A DNA stretch of 64,000 nt from CAVRUD01 sp963724285 (GCA_963724285.1 CAVRUD010000012.1:1-64000); one strand, 5' to 3'. Shown: positions 25,473 to 34,134, counted from the stretch's first letter. The notes: a model not told the origin generated them from the sequence alone. Numbers and translations: made by a program.

Positions 25473-26450
25473 ATGCCTGTAATGACCTATCGCGAGGCGC
25501 TGAAGGTCGCCATGACCGAGGAGATGGAGCGCGACGAATCGGTCGTCCTCCTCGGGGAGGACATCGGCGTCTACGGCGGCACCCACGTCGTCACCGACGG
25601 CCTGCTCGACAAATTCGGGCCGAAGCGGGTGATCGACACCCCCATCGCCGAGGGCGGCTTCACCGGCGCCGCCATCGGCATGGCGATGCTGGGGATGAAG
25701 CCGATCGTCGAGATGATGACCTGGAACTTTTCGTTCCAGGCCGCCGACCAGATCATTCAAAATGCCGCCAAGCTGCGCTACTTCTCCGGCGGGCAGGTCT
25801 CGGTCCCGCTGGTCATCCGCGGCCCCAACGGCGGCGGCGTCCAGCTCTCCGCCCAGCACACCCACAGCCTGGAAGGCTTCTACGGCCACTTCCCCGGCTT
25901 GAAGGTCGTCTCCCCGGTGACGCCGGAGGACGCCAAGGGGATGATGCTGACCGCCATCCGCGATCCCGACCCGGTGATCTTCCTCGAGGCCGGCGCCCTG
26001 TACGGCACCAAAGGCGAAGTCCCCGATGGTGACGTTGCCGTGGAGTTTGGAAAGGCCCGGGTTGCGCGCGAGGGAACAGACGTGACCCTGGTCGGCTATG
26101 GTCGCCAGGTGAACATGCTCCTCCGGGTGGCGGACACCCTCAAGGCGGACAACGTCGAGGCCGAGGTCATCGACCTGCGCTCGATCCGCCCCTTCGACGA
26201 AAAGACTATCGTCAACTCGGTGCGCAAGACGCACCGGGCCGTTGTCGTCCAGGAGCAGTGGCGCTGGTTCAGCGTCGCCAGCGAGGTCGCGGCAATCATC
26301 CAGGAACAAGCCTTCGACGACCTCGATGCCCCGGTGGAACGGGTCAGCGGCGCGGAAGTGCCGGCCCCCTACGCCCGAAACCTCGAAGTCGCGGCCTTCC
26401 CGAGTGAAGCGCAGATCGTAACCGCCGTAAACCGGGCCCTGTACCGCTGA
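25473..26450 (+). CDS. pdhB: pyruvate dehydrogenase E1 component, beta subunit
   Basis: A 325-residue transketolase-fold subunit with all family blocks: MTYREALKVAMTEEMERDESV, LLGEDIGVYGG, the conserved IDTPIAEGGFTGAAIGMAMLG with the catalytic-site Glu, IVEMMTWNFSFQAADQI and PLVIRGPNGGGVQLSAQHTHSLEGFY. The C-terminal domain includes EVIDLRSIRPFDEKTIVNSVRKTHR and VVVQEQWRW, which binds E2. It pairs with pdhA as the alpha2beta2 decarboxylase. The start ATG lies just after the 7-bp hairpin; no strong Shine-Dalgarno is present (GGGGACATACC), so translation may depend on coupling or the hairpin. Confidence 0.93.
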   Translation: MPVMTYREALKVAMTEEMERDESVVLLGEDIGVYGGTHVVTDGLLDKFGPKRVIDTPIAEGGFTGAAIGMAMLGMKPIVEMMTWNFSFQAADQIIQNAAKLRYFSGGQVSVPLVIRGPNGGGVQLSAQHTHSLEGFYGHFPGLKVVSPVTPEDAKGMMLTAIRDPDPVIFLEAGALYGTKGEVPDGDVAVEFGKARVAREGTDVTLVGYGRQVNMLLRVADTLKADNVEAEVIDLRSIRPFDEKTIVNSVRKTHRAVVVQEQWRWFSVASEVAAIIQEQAFDDLDAPVERVSGAEVPAPYARNLEVAAFPSEAQIVTAVNRALYR

Positions 26451-26459
26451 CGAACTTGG

Positions 26460-26525
26460 TAGGGGCAGGGCTTGCCCTGCCCAATGCCGCCTAAGCGTGA
26501 CCGGGCAGGGCAAGCCCTGCCCCTA
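26460..26525. repeat. long inverted repeat between pdhB and E2 (family 3)
   Basis: Arms of 23 bp (TAGGGGCAGGGCTTGCCCTG plus CCC, and its complement at 26503-26525) are perfect. Each arm is itself partly palindromic (GGGCAGGGCTTGCCCTGCCC). The same 5' half recurs at 34111 and a variant, GTAGGGGCGGACC, at 33001. This is a dispersed element in the pdhB-E2 gap. Confidence 0.85.
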
Positions 26526-26586
26526 CAACTACACTGTCGCAAGCAAGGTCTGACGCACCACGCGGCCGGGGGAGGACGAACCAACG

Positions 26587-27990
26587 ATGCCAACCGTCAT
26601 CATGCCCAAGATGGGCGACGCCATGGAAGAGGGCACCCTCCTCAAATGGCTCAAAGAACAGGGCGACGAGGTTGCCGAGGGCGACCCCCTCGCCGAGATC
26701 GAAACCGATAAGGTCACCCTGGAGATCAATGCCGAGTTCTCCGGCACCCTGACCCAGCGGATGGCCAACGAGGGCGACAGCGTCGCCGTCGGCGCCGCCA
26801 TCGCCACCATCGGCGCCCCGGACGAGGTCGCCGCCGCCCCGGCCACGGCCGAAGCCGCTCCAGCCGAAGCCGCTGCTGAAGCGAACGCGCCCGCCCCCGA
26901 GGCATCGGCCCAGCCCGCGCCGGCGACCACCGCGGTTGCCGCCCCGCCGAGCCAGCCCAGCCAACCGGCTCAGACCAACGGGCAGCCCCCGGCCGGATCG
27001 AACGGCGCCACTGCTCCCGCCCGCGCCCCCGGCGAGCGCCTCCGCGCCTCCCCGTTGGTCAAGCGCCTCGCCGCCGAGCACGGTATCGACCTGAGCGGCA
27101 TCCCCGGCACCGGCCCCGGCGGCCGCATCGTCAAAGACGACATCATGCCCTACGTCACCGGCGCCAAGCAGGCCCCGGCCGCAGCCGTCAGCGCTCAGCC
27201 GTCTGAGGCCCCAGCCGCCCCGGCCGAAGCCCCGGCTCCAGTCGCCGCCGTACCCGCTCCATCCCCCATCACCCAACCCCCATCACCCACCGGCCGCCCC
27301 GCCGGCATCCCCAAGGAGATGAGCCGCATCCGGCGCACGACCGGCAAGCGGATGGCGGAGTCGAAGCAGGCCGCGCCACACTTCTACGTCTCGGCCGACA
27401 TCGACATGGCGGCCGCCGTCGCCTTCCGCGAGCAGGTCAACGCCCAGATCCAGGACGATGCTGGCAAGGTCTCGTTCAACGACATGGTCGTCAAGGCCTG
27501 CGCCCTGGCGCTACGCGAGTTCCCCAACCTCAACGCCAGCCTGGACGGCGACCAACTGCACGACCACCCGAACATCGACGTCAACATCGCCGTCGCGATC
27601 GAGGGCGGCCTGATCGCCCCCTTCATCCCGGACGCCGACCAGAAGAGCCTGGGCAGCATCGCCAGGATGGCCAAGGACGTCATTGGCCGGGCCCGCACCG
27701 GCGGCTTGCAGCCGCACGAATACCAGGGCGGCACCTTCACGGTCAGCAACCTGGGCATGTATCAGGTCGACGAGTTCATCGCCGTGATCAACCCGCCCCA
27801 GGCGGCGATCCTGGCGGTCGGATCGATCGCCGACGTCCCGGTGGTGAAAGACGGCCGGGTCGTCCCCGGCAAGCGGATGAAGATCACCCTCTCCGCCGAC
27901 CACCGCATCACCGACGGCGCCGAGGTCGCCCGCTGCCTCCAGGCCATCCGCCGCTACCTCGAAAACCCAATGCTGCTCGCGATCGGGTAG
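26587..27990 (+). CDS. pdhC: dihydrolipoamide acyltransferase E2 component of 2-oxo acid dehydrogenase complex
   Basis: A 467-residue E2. The lipoyl domain (residues 1-78) has the lipoyl Lys in ETDKVTLE at position 42. An Ala/Pro/Glu-rich linker follows, then a peripheral-subunit-binding domain (residues 148-192: RASPLVKRLAAEHGIDLSGI, GTGPGGRIVKDDI), a second Ala/Pro linker, and a C-terminal acyltransferase domain (from KEMSRIRRTTGKRMAESKQA) ending in the catalytic HRITDGAEVARCLQAI, where family members have HxxxDG. It transfers the acyl group from lipoamide to CoA. It is the third gene of the complex; complete and in one frame. Confidence 0.93.
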   Translation: MPTVIMPKMGDAMEEGTLLKWLKEQGDEVAEGDPLAEIETDKVTLEINAEFSGTLTQRMANEGDSVAVGAAIATIGAPDEVAAAPATAEAAPAEAAAEANAPAPEASAQPAPATTAVAAPPSQPSQPAQTNGQPPAGSNGATAPARAPGERLRASPLVKRLAAEHGIDLSGIPGTGPGGRIVKDDIMPYVTGAKQAPAAAVSAQPSEAPAAPAEAPAPVAAVPAPSPITQPPSPTGRPAGIPKEMSRIRRTTGKRMAESKQAAPHFYVSADIDMAAAVAFREQVNAQIQDDAGKVSFNDMVVKACALALREFPNLNASLDGDQLHDHPNIDVNIAVAIEGGLIAPFIPDADQKSLGSIARMAKDVIGRARTGGLQPHEYQGGTFTVSNLGMYQVDEFIAVINPPQAAILAVGSIADVPVVKDGRVVPGKRMKITLSADHRITDGAEVARCLQAIRRYLENPMLLAIG

Positions 27991-28016
27991 CGACGAGATC
28001 TGCTCAAGAACAACAG

Positions 28017-28164
28017 AGCCTGTTGAAAAACTCGGCAGCATGTCCCAAGGACGCGCCGGAGAACCCCGAGCTGCCCAGGTTTGCATGGTTTTGGAACCTC
28101 GGAGGGCGCCCAACGGTCGCCGACCCACCTAACAACGGGCTGCCCCAGGCTTTTTCAACAGGCT
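28017..28164. mobile_element. MITE-like element with IS1182-type ends
   Basis: A 148-bp segment with perfect 14-bp terminal inverted repeats AGCCTGTTGAAAAA (28017-28030) and TTTTTCAACAGGCT (28151-28164). The ends resemble those of the IS at 29135-30769 (CAGCCTGTTGAAGAA). The interior encodes nothing and is unrelated to the transposase gene as far as I can see. It lies 27 bp past the E2 stop. Confidence 0.75.
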
Positions 28165-28223
28165 GGGCCGTTGTCAAGACGCCCCGGGCGCCTTACCATC
28201 CGTCGGCGGGGGAGGCGAGTGAC

Positions 28224-29060
28224 ATGCCCGAGGGTTGGGAGTGGGACGAAACGCTCTACCGCGGCAGCGCGCCCTACTACGCGCCGGGGCGCCAACCCTA
28301 CGCGCCGGGGTTGGCGGAGCGGCTGGCGGCGGCGCTCGAGCTCGACGGCACGGGCCGGCTGCTCGACGTCGGCTGCGGGCCGGGCATCGTCACGCTGCCG
28401 CTGGCGCCGTGGTTCGCCGAGGTCATCGGGCTGGATGCGGACGCGGACATGCTGGCGGAAGCCGCGCGGCGGGCCAGCGATGCGGGCATCGCCAATGCGC
28501 GCTGGGTCCACGCGCGGGCGGAAACGCTGCCGCTCGGGTTGGGCACCTTCCGACTGGCGACCTTCGCGCAGTCGTTTCATTGGCTGGACCGGGAGCGGGT
28601 GGCGTCCGTCGTGCGGGCGATGCTGGAGCCGGGCGGGGCGCTGGTCGACATCGCCGACGAGAAGGTCGCCAGGACGCGCGACGACGACCTGCCGTACCCG
28701 ACGACGCCCCACGCGGAGATCCAAGCGCTGATCGCGCGCGAGCTGGGGCCGCTTCGCCGGGCCGGGCAGGGCTTCTTCCGCCACAACTCGCTAAGCGACG
28801 AGGCGACGATCTTCCGGGCGGGCGGCTTCACCGGACCAGACCGGTTGCTGGTGCCGGCCACGGAACCCTTCGTGCGCGGCCTGGACGCGGTGGTCGCGGG
28901 CATCTACTCGCTCTCCGGCTCGACGCCGCACCTCTTCGGCGACCGATGGGCCGCGTTCGACGCCGAGCTGCGGGCGCTCCTGGCCGCAGCATCGCCCGAG
29001 GGGCGCTTCGTCGATCCGCCGGCCAACACCGAGGCCATGATCTGGCGCGTGGCGGGCTGA
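28224..29060 (+). CDS. class I SAM-dependent methyltransferase
   Basis: A 278-residue methyltransferase; ATG 28224 is preceded by GGGGGAGGCGAG. Motif I LLDVGCGPGIVTLPLA binds SAM near residue 45, followed by EVIGLDADADMLAEA (acidic residue binding the ribose) and WVHARAETLPLG. The post-motif FAQSFHWLDRERVA is typical of the Methyltransf_11/25 group. A C-terminal extension of about 110 residues with FFRHNSLSDEATIFRAGGF likely shapes the substrate pocket. The substrate is unknown. It stands between a MITE and an IS and may have been carried or trapped there. Confidence 0.85.
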   Translation: MPEGWEWDETLYRGSAPYYAPGRQPYAPGLAERLAAALELDGTGRLLDVGCGPGIVTLPLAPWFAEVIGLDADADMLAEAARRASDAGIANARWVHARAETLPLGLGTFRLATFAQSFHWLDRERVASVVRAMLEPGGALVDIADEKVARTRDDDLPYPTTPHAEIQALIARELGPLRRAGQGFFRHNSLSDEATIFRAGGFTGPDRLLVPATEPFVRGLDAVVAGIYSLSGSTPHLFGDRWAAFDAELRALLAAASPEGRFVDPPANTEAMIWRVAG

Positions 29061-29134
29061 CGGTCAGCCCCCGCGCGAGCACGCCGTCGTCCACGGGCAC
29101 CAAGACCCGTCCTCTCGCTGTCACAAAAATCCTC

Positions 29135-30769
29135 CAGCCCGTTGAAGAAAGGGGGTGCCGGTCGCGTGGTGAGCGGGGTAGACTGGGTGGCCCATTGCTC
29201 GTGGTTCGCCCCGGAGCCCGCTCATGCTCGGCCCGCCCAAACCCCGCCGCCTCGACGAGCCGATCGCCGTCTCGCTGGAGGACCTGGTCCCGCCGGACCA
29301 CTTCTACCGGCACCTGGAGGCGGGACTCGATCTCGGCTTCGTGCGGCAATGGGTGCGCGACCGGTACGCCGACCGCGGCCGACCGGGCATCGACCCGGTG
29401 GTGTTCTTCAAGCTCCAACTGATCCTCTTTTTCGAAGGCATCCGGTCCGAGCGTCGGCTGATCGAGACCGCCTCGCTGAATCTCGCCCACCGCTGGTACC
29501 TCGGCTATGCCCTCGACGAGCCGCTCCCCGACCACTCCAGCCTCACGCGCATCCGCGAGCGCCTCGGCCTGCCCGTCTTCCGGCGCTTTTTCGAGCACGT
29601 CGTCGGGCTGTGCCGAGACGCGGGGCTGGTGTGGGGGCGGGAACTCCTGGTCGACGCGACCAAGGTGCGAGGCAACGCGGCGCTCGATTCCCTGGTGCCC
29701 CGGCTGGCCGAGGTCGTGGACGGCCACCTGGTCCCGCTCTTCGGGCGAGGGGCCGAGGCCGAAGCGCCCGAGCCCGCGGCCGTCGGCGAGGCGCCGCCGC
29801 TGCTCCACCCCGACGCGCCAGCGGCGGCGGCCGGCGCGGATGGGGGACGGCGGTGGGACGTGCTGGAGGAGTGTCGGCTCGCCCCCGACCGTCCGTTCTC
29901 ACCCGGCTACCGGCGCCTCTCTTCGTCCCGAATTAGCCGCACCGATCCTGATGCCACGCCGATGACCATGGCCGACAAGCGCGTTGCCCTCGGCTACCAC
30001 GTCCACTACTTGGTGGATGGCGGGCGGTCCCGCGTCATCCTCCACGCGCTCGTCACGCCCGCCGACGTGATGGAAAACCAGCCCCTGCTCGACCAGCTTC
30101 GGCGGGCGATCTTCCGCTGGAAGCTGCGCCCTGCGCGGCTGATCGGCGACACCACCTATGGGACCATCGAAAACGTCCGCGCACTGGAGGAGCAGGGCAT
30201 CCGCGCCTTCGTCCCCTTGCCCGACTGGGAGCACAAGACGCCATACTACGGCCCCGCACGATTCGAGTACGCCGCCGCGCGTGACGTCTACGTGTGCCCC
30301 CAAGGAGAGGCGCTTCGCCCGTTCCGGCGGGAGCAGAAGGCGGAGAAGACTGAATACCGCGCCGATGCGGCCACCTGCAACGCCTGCCCCGCTAAAGCGC
30401 TACGCACGCCGAGTGAGAACGGGCGGCAGGTTCACCGTTCCTTCCACGCCGAGTATCTGGAACGCGTCCGCAGCTACCACGAGACTGAGGCGAACAAGGC
30501 GGCGATGGTCAATCCGGGTGCGGGGGCTCGCGAAGGTCAACGTCGCCGGCCTCCTGGTGGCCGCGGGCCAGAACCTTAAGAGGTGGCTGCGGGCGTCCGG
30601 CTGGGGGCGACGGCCCTGGCCAGGCGTGGCCGCCCTGCCGCTACCGATCCCCTTTTGAGTCTCGCGGCTCACCACCGAGCCCCGCACCGGGCCGCCAGCG
30701 TTCCGCGAACGGGCTCTGCGAGCCCAGCGCCCAACCGCCGGACCGGTGCACGCGTTCTTCAACAGGCTG
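29135..30769. mobile_element. IS1182-type insertion sequence, 1.6 kb
   Basis: Ends CAGCCCGTTGAAGAA (29135-29149) and TTCTTCAACAGGCTG (30755-30769) are inverted repeats with one mismatch. They enclose a single plus-strand transposase gene. No target duplication is obvious. A short element with nearly the same ends lies 1 kb upstream (28017-28164). Confidence 0.8.
29224..30658 (+). pseudogene. IS1182-family transposase with C-terminal deletion
   Basis: ATG 29224 starts an IS1182-type DDE transposase: LDEPIAVSLEDLVPPDHFYRH, VVFFKLQLILFFEGIRSERRL, HSSLTRIRERLG, LLVDATKVRGNA (first Asp), DKRVALGYHVHYLVDGG, and LIGDTTYGTIENVRALEEQGI (second Asp). The Cys-rich CNACPAKAL block follows. After HETEANKAAM (30490-30511) the expected RKVWVEPLF-type segment with the third catalytic Glu is absent; the DNA jumps with a frame change to RGLAKVNVAGLLVAAGQNLKRWL, the normal C terminus, ending near 30658. 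The loss of about 30 codons makes this copy catalytically dead. Confidence 0.85.
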
Positions 30770-31025
30770 AACATTTCGAGAGACAGGGGTGGGGAGCCGT
30801 CCGCCCCTGTCTCGATGAATAAGTCCTGCGACTGACTGGTACCAAAATATCCTGGTAGACATTGGACCAGCGCACTCGCGAAGCCTGCGCCTGAACCCCT
30901 CTCATTCTGCCGGGGATTGATCAGTCGTCGCCAATACGTTGAATCGCGCATCTGTGTCATGTTTACTTACGAGGACTCGACGAATGCGGTGGGCTGCCTG
31001 GTCGTCACGCTGGAGCATGATTCGA
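30770..31025. other. junction region after the IS
   Basis: 256 bp between the IS end and the DUF4265 gene. A short frame ending at the TGA near 31037 (MFTYEDSTNAVGC... , from 30960) overlaps the next gene's start. It could be the tail of a displaced upstream gene of the same low-GC block, but there is no start or domain to support it. Confidence 0.35.
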
Positions 31026-31637
31026 ATGAGCGATCATGAATCTAAGCCGAATAAGTATGTGCCAGTTCAGGTTGAAGGCATGCCATCAGAGAGCATGTGG
31101 GCGGAGCCGCTGTCCAGAAATCGGCTTAGGCTGGATAACGTACCTGTATTTTTCGAAGGCGTGAGTCTCAACGACAAGCTCCTGGCTCAGCGTATCGATG
31201 GTTCTCCCGTATTTGTGCGTGTGCTTGAGCAAGGCGGTCACTCTACGCTCTCCATCGCGGTCAACCTGGATCTCGCGACAGATGAAGATTTCGATCAACT
31301 CGATGCATTTTCGCAGGAGAATGACTGGTGGATACGTCCTGTCGTTCCGGGAATTGTGAGCGTAGATATCGGACCAAAGGCGGATCTCAGAAAGTCGCAG
31401 GCATTCCTCGCCAATAGATTTGCTCAAGGGATCGAAGCTCATCGGTGGAGGAACATTCGCCTTAAACCGGGTCACTCTCCGAAGCATCAGGAAGTGGAAT
31501 ACGAGTTTCGAGATCAGGATGAAATCGCCATCCGAGATTTTCTTTCCCAGAAGCATGGTGTGACGTTTGGCCACGACTTTCGAGAGCCCAATTCATTTTG
31601 TCACTGGTACAGGTCTAGGGGTCAACCTGTGACGTAG
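31026..31637 (+). CDS. DUF4265 domain-containing protein
   Basis: A 203-residue protein starting at ATG 31026 (MSDHESKPNKYVPVQVEG). Residues 15-100 match the DUF4265 pattern: SESMWAEPLSRNRLRLDNVPVFFEGVSLNDKL, then VRVLEQGGHSTLSI. The C-terminal 90 residues (WIRPVVPGIVSVDIGP and FLANRFAQG) are not recognised. DUF4265 proteins are often found downstream of secreted toxins and behave like immunity-type proteins in several genomes, but that role is only suggested. Its composition is visibly poorer in G+C than all neighbours, and it sits beside an IS, so it is probably a recent arrival. Confidence 0.65.
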   Translation: MSDHESKPNKYVPVQVEGMPSESMWAEPLSRNRLRLDNVPVFFEGVSLNDKLLAQRIDGSPVFVRVLEQGGHSTLSIAVNLDLATDEDFDQLDAFSQENDWWIRPVVPGIVSVDIGPKADLRKSQAFLANRFAQGIEAHRWRNIRLKPGHSPKHQEVEYEFRDQDEIAIRDFLSQKHGVTFGHDFREPNSFCHWYRSRGQPVT

Positions 31638-31894
31638 AGGCTAGTCGGCTAATTGTCTCCGGCTGGAACGGTCACTGGTTCGAGGACTTCGAAAGGAGCA
31701 TCGAAACGATCGATTCGATCACCAGGGTTGGAAGCAATGGGGACTCATGATGCTGTCTGCAACTTCTACTTTAGGGTTAGCAGAACCAAACCGGACAGGT
31801 CCGACGATGAGCAAATGTAACTGATGGCAAAGCTCTTATACGGGACAAGTCGCTAGTCAATGCTCCAGGCTGTCCGCGACAGCGGAGGTACCCC
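31638..31894. other. low-GC remnant, possible coding debris
   Basis: The plus strand from 31650 can be read as GWNGHWFEDFERSIETIDSI up to a TGA at 31749, with no start codon. This could be the last part of a foreign gene from the same block as DUF4265. Nothing else is visible before the Uma2 gene. Confidence 0.3.
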
Positions 31895-32440
31895 ATGGTC
31901 TCGACGAAGCTCATGACCGCCGAGGAATTGGAGCAGTTGCCGGAGGACAGCAACCGCTACGAGCTGGTGCAGGGAGAACTCATCGCGATGTCCCCTGTTG
32001 ATCTTCTCCACGTCCGAACCGTCATGAACGTCCTCGCGCCCCTCCATGCTTTCGTCAGCGAACACGGGCTCGGGATCGTCGGCCCCGAAGGGGGGTATGT
32101 CCTCCACCGCAACCCCGACACCGTCCTCGCACCCGATATCGCGTTCGTCCGCGCCGACCGCTGGCCAAAAGGCGAGGCCGAGAAGCATTTCGGCGACTTC
32201 CCGCCCGATCTCGCCGTGGAGGTTCGCTCTCCATCTGAGTCGATGCGGTCGCTGCTCGCCAAGGCACGGACCTACCTTGAGGCGGGCGTCCGGCTTGTCT
32301 GGCTGGTCGATCCGAACAGCCGCACCGTCATCGTCCTGGCACCGGATGCCGAGCCCCAAACCCTGACCGACGGCGACGTTTTGGACGGTGGCGAGGTCGT
32401 CCCCGGGTTCCGCCTTCCCGTCTCGAACATCTTCCAGTAG
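31895..32440 (+). CDS. Uma2 family endonuclease-like protein
   Basis: A 181-residue Uma2 protein, intact. MTAEELEQLPEDSNRYELVQGELIAM, then VLAPDIAFVRADRWP with the catalytic Asp and PPDLAVEVRSPSES with the second acidic ligand, followed by KARTYLEAGVRLVWLVDPNSRTVIV and the terminal GFRLPVSNIF. It is the third Uma2 copy in the window, and the one furthest from the tandem pair at 22.8-23.9 kb. The GNAT gene at 32464 follows 23 bp later, probably co-transcribed. Confidence 0.88.
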   Translation: MVSTKLMTAEELEQLPEDSNRYELVQGELIAMSPVDLLHVRTVMNVLAPLHAFVSEHGLGIVGPEGGYVLHRNPDTVLAPDIAFVRADRWPKGEAEKHFGDFPPDLAVEVRSPSESMRSLLAKARTYLEAGVRLVWLVDPNSRTVIVLAPDAEPQTLTDGDVLDGGEVVPGFRLPVSNIFQ

Positions 32441-32463
32441 CCGGTTAACCGTCGAGGAGCACC

Positions 32464-32946
32464 GTGGATTACCGCTACCGCCCGATGCGCGACGACGACA
32501 TCGAACCATTGGTCGAGCTGTCGGTCCTGGCCTGGGAGCCGGTCTTTCTCTCCTTCGCGCAGATCATGGGGCCGAAGGTCTTTGCCCGGGTGTATCCGGA
32601 TTGGCAAGCCGGGCAGCGGACGGCGGTCGAGGAAGTCTGCCGCTCTCCCGAGCACACCGTCTGGGTCGCCGACGTGGACGGCATCCTCGGCGGCTTCATC
32701 GCCTACACCCTCGATGCCGAGCACCGGTCCGGCGAGGTGACACTGCTCGCCGTTCACCCCGACCACCAGAACCGCGGCGTCGGCACTGCCCTCAACGAGT
32801 TAGCCCTGGCCCGGATGCGCGAAGCCGGCATGACCCTCGCCATCGCCAACACCGGCGGCGACCCCGGCCACGCCCCCGCCCGCCGCACCTACGAGAAGGC
32901 GGGGTTTACGGGGTTGCCACTGGTCCACTACTGCCAGGTCCTGTAG
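32464..32946 (+). CDS. GNAT family N-acetyltransferase
   Basis: A 160-residue acetyltransferase starting at GTG 32464 after GAGGAGCACC. It has YRPMRDDDIEPLVEL (N-terminal beta1-alpha1), WVADVDGILGGFIAY, the acetyl-CoA binding VTLLAVHPDHQNRGVGTALNE (motif A with Q/RxxGxG) and RRTYEKAGFTGLPLVHY near the C terminus. It is full length. The substrate is unknown. It shares a probable operon with the preceding Uma2 gene. Confidence 0.86.
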   Translation: MDYRYRPMRDDDIEPLVELSVLAWEPVFLSFAQIMGPKVFARVYPDWQAGQRTAVEEVCRSPEHTVWVADVDGILGGFIAYTLDAEHRSGEVTLLAVHPDHQNRGVGTALNELALARMREAGMTLAIANTGGDPGHAPARRTYEKAGFTGLPLVHYCQVL

Positions 32947-33000
32947 GCGGTCGGGATGGTCGCCGCGCCACCTATTCATGCGGAAATGGTGCAAAGCCTT

Positions 33001-33132
33001 GTAGGGGCGGACCGATGTGTCCGCCCGATGGCCGACCGCGAATGCCACCTCGTGCCGCTGCATATCGGTCGGTCCGGAGGGTCTCGGTTCGCCAGGGTCG
33101 GCGACCGATCGAACTCAACGGTCCGCCCCTAC
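33001..33132. repeat. inverted repeat GTAGGGGCGGACC (family 3), overlapping gene stop
   Basis: GTAGGGGCGGACC at 33001-33013 and its complement GGTCCGCCCCTAC at 33120-33132 bracket 106 bp. It lies between two convergent genes. The TAG stop of the minus-strand gene at 33129 is inside the right arm, so the repeat itself supplies the stop codon. Confidence 0.7.
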
Positions 33133-34040
33133 CGCAAATCCAACGCCTCCCCAATCAGCCGGGCCCTGGCCCCATCGTCCAATTCCCAGGCCAGGTCCTC
33201 CAGCCGCTGCATAACCTCCTCGTCCCGGCTGGCGACCAAAGTCGTCGCCAGGTAGCGCACCATGTCGAGTTGGCTAGTCGAGCGCACAAAGTCCAACGCA
33301 ATCCTGACCCCGACACCGCGGTGCCTCTCGGCGAGCAGCAAATCGAACAGACCAAGCAGGACGGTCTCGTCCTCAGAGGCGATGTGGGCGTCGATCAGGT
33401 CCGGCAGGAGCGACGGGGGCAGATCGACCAGCCCGCGCAGGCACTCCGCGATCACCTCCGGCAGATGACCTCCCCCGAGCGCGTACCCATAGAGCGGCAA
33501 AAGGTGACCCTGGGCTGCCAGCGTCCGCGCGGCGGTGGCGGCGGGCTCGCCGCTCATCGGATGCGTCCGCGGATCGACCAGCAGGCGGGCGGCGTGGAAG
33601 GCCGCCAACGTCTCGTCCGTCTCGGCCAGCATGACTAGGGCGAGCCCGCGCAGGCCGTGGGCAACCTCTTCCATGCCGCCGCCGGTGGGCAACTCCTCAT
33701 AGGTCGCGCAGGCCGCTCCCAGGAGCGGGCCGTCCTCCGGGGTCAGGATCGGGCGAAGGGCGCGCAGCAGCGCCACCCGGGTGTGGCACCCAGGGTCGCG
33801 TTTGGTCGGATCACCGGCCAGCTCCGCGTAGACGCGGTGCAGCCCCGGCCGCGCCGAGGCATCGGCGACGTCAGCCAGCGTGGCCGTCGCCGCATTGATC
33901 AGCCCGATGTCCCGCTCCTTCGCGACGAGCTCCAGGGCAAACCTGGCCTGCTCACGCGGCCGATCGGCCAGCGATCGGAGCCTTTCCAGCTTCCCTGCCA
34001 CCACCTCCCTGGCCAGTTCCCGTTCCCGTCGTCGTCCCAT
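33129..34040 (-). CDS. helical-repeat (HEAT/ARM-like) protein of unknown function
   Basis: A 303-residue, mostly helical cytoplasmic protein without signal or membrane segments. After a basic N terminus (MGRRRERELAREVVAGKLERL) come roughly six units of paired amphipathic helices, for example RVALLRALRPILTPEDGPLLGAA, AAARTLAAQGHLLPLYGYAL and LLPDLIDAHIASEDETVLLGLFDLLLAE. This pattern is that of HEAT or armadillo-type repeat scaffolds. No catalytic motif is seen. The start at ATG 34040 is chosen because coding character and lower Arg/Pro bias start there. Confidence 0.6.
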   Translation of the reverse strand: MGRRRERELAREVVAGKLERLRSLADRPREQARFALELVAKERDIGLINAATATLADVADASARPGLHRVYAELAGDPTKRDPGCHTRVALLRALRPILTPEDGPLLGAACATYEELPTGGGMEEVAHGLRGLALVMLAETDETLAAFHAARLLVDPRTHPMSGEPAATAARTLAAQGHLLPLYGYALGGGHLPEVIAECLRGLVDLPPSLLPDLIDAHIASEDETVLLGLFDLLLAERHRGVGVRIALDFVRSTSQLDMVRYLATTLVASRDEEVMQRLEDLAWELDDGARARLIGEALDLR

Positions 34041-34110
34041 TGCCGCCACCCCGCCGCTGTTCTCGCCGTTCCCGCTGTCTGGTAGTCCCTCAAGGCCGGG
34101 TTGCGGTCTG

Positions 34111-34134
34111 GTAGGGGCAGGGCTTGCCCTGCCC
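34111..34134. repeat. dispersed repeat family 3, single arm
   Basis: GTAGGGGCAGGGCTTGCCCT plus GCCC matches one arm of the inverted repeat at 26460-26525 base for base. It is upstream of the minus-strand helical-repeat gene and divergent from the sugar dehydrogenase. Confidence 0.7.

Noticed and set aside
28017..28164. E2 transcription terminator
   Set aside because: The inverted ends are 120 bp apart with a unique interior and match an IS end, so a mobile element is the better explanation.
30960..31037. Small frame MFTYEDSTNAVGC... overlapping the DUF4265 start
   Set aside because: No start signal or domain. It may be a tail fragment, but I cannot support a gene.
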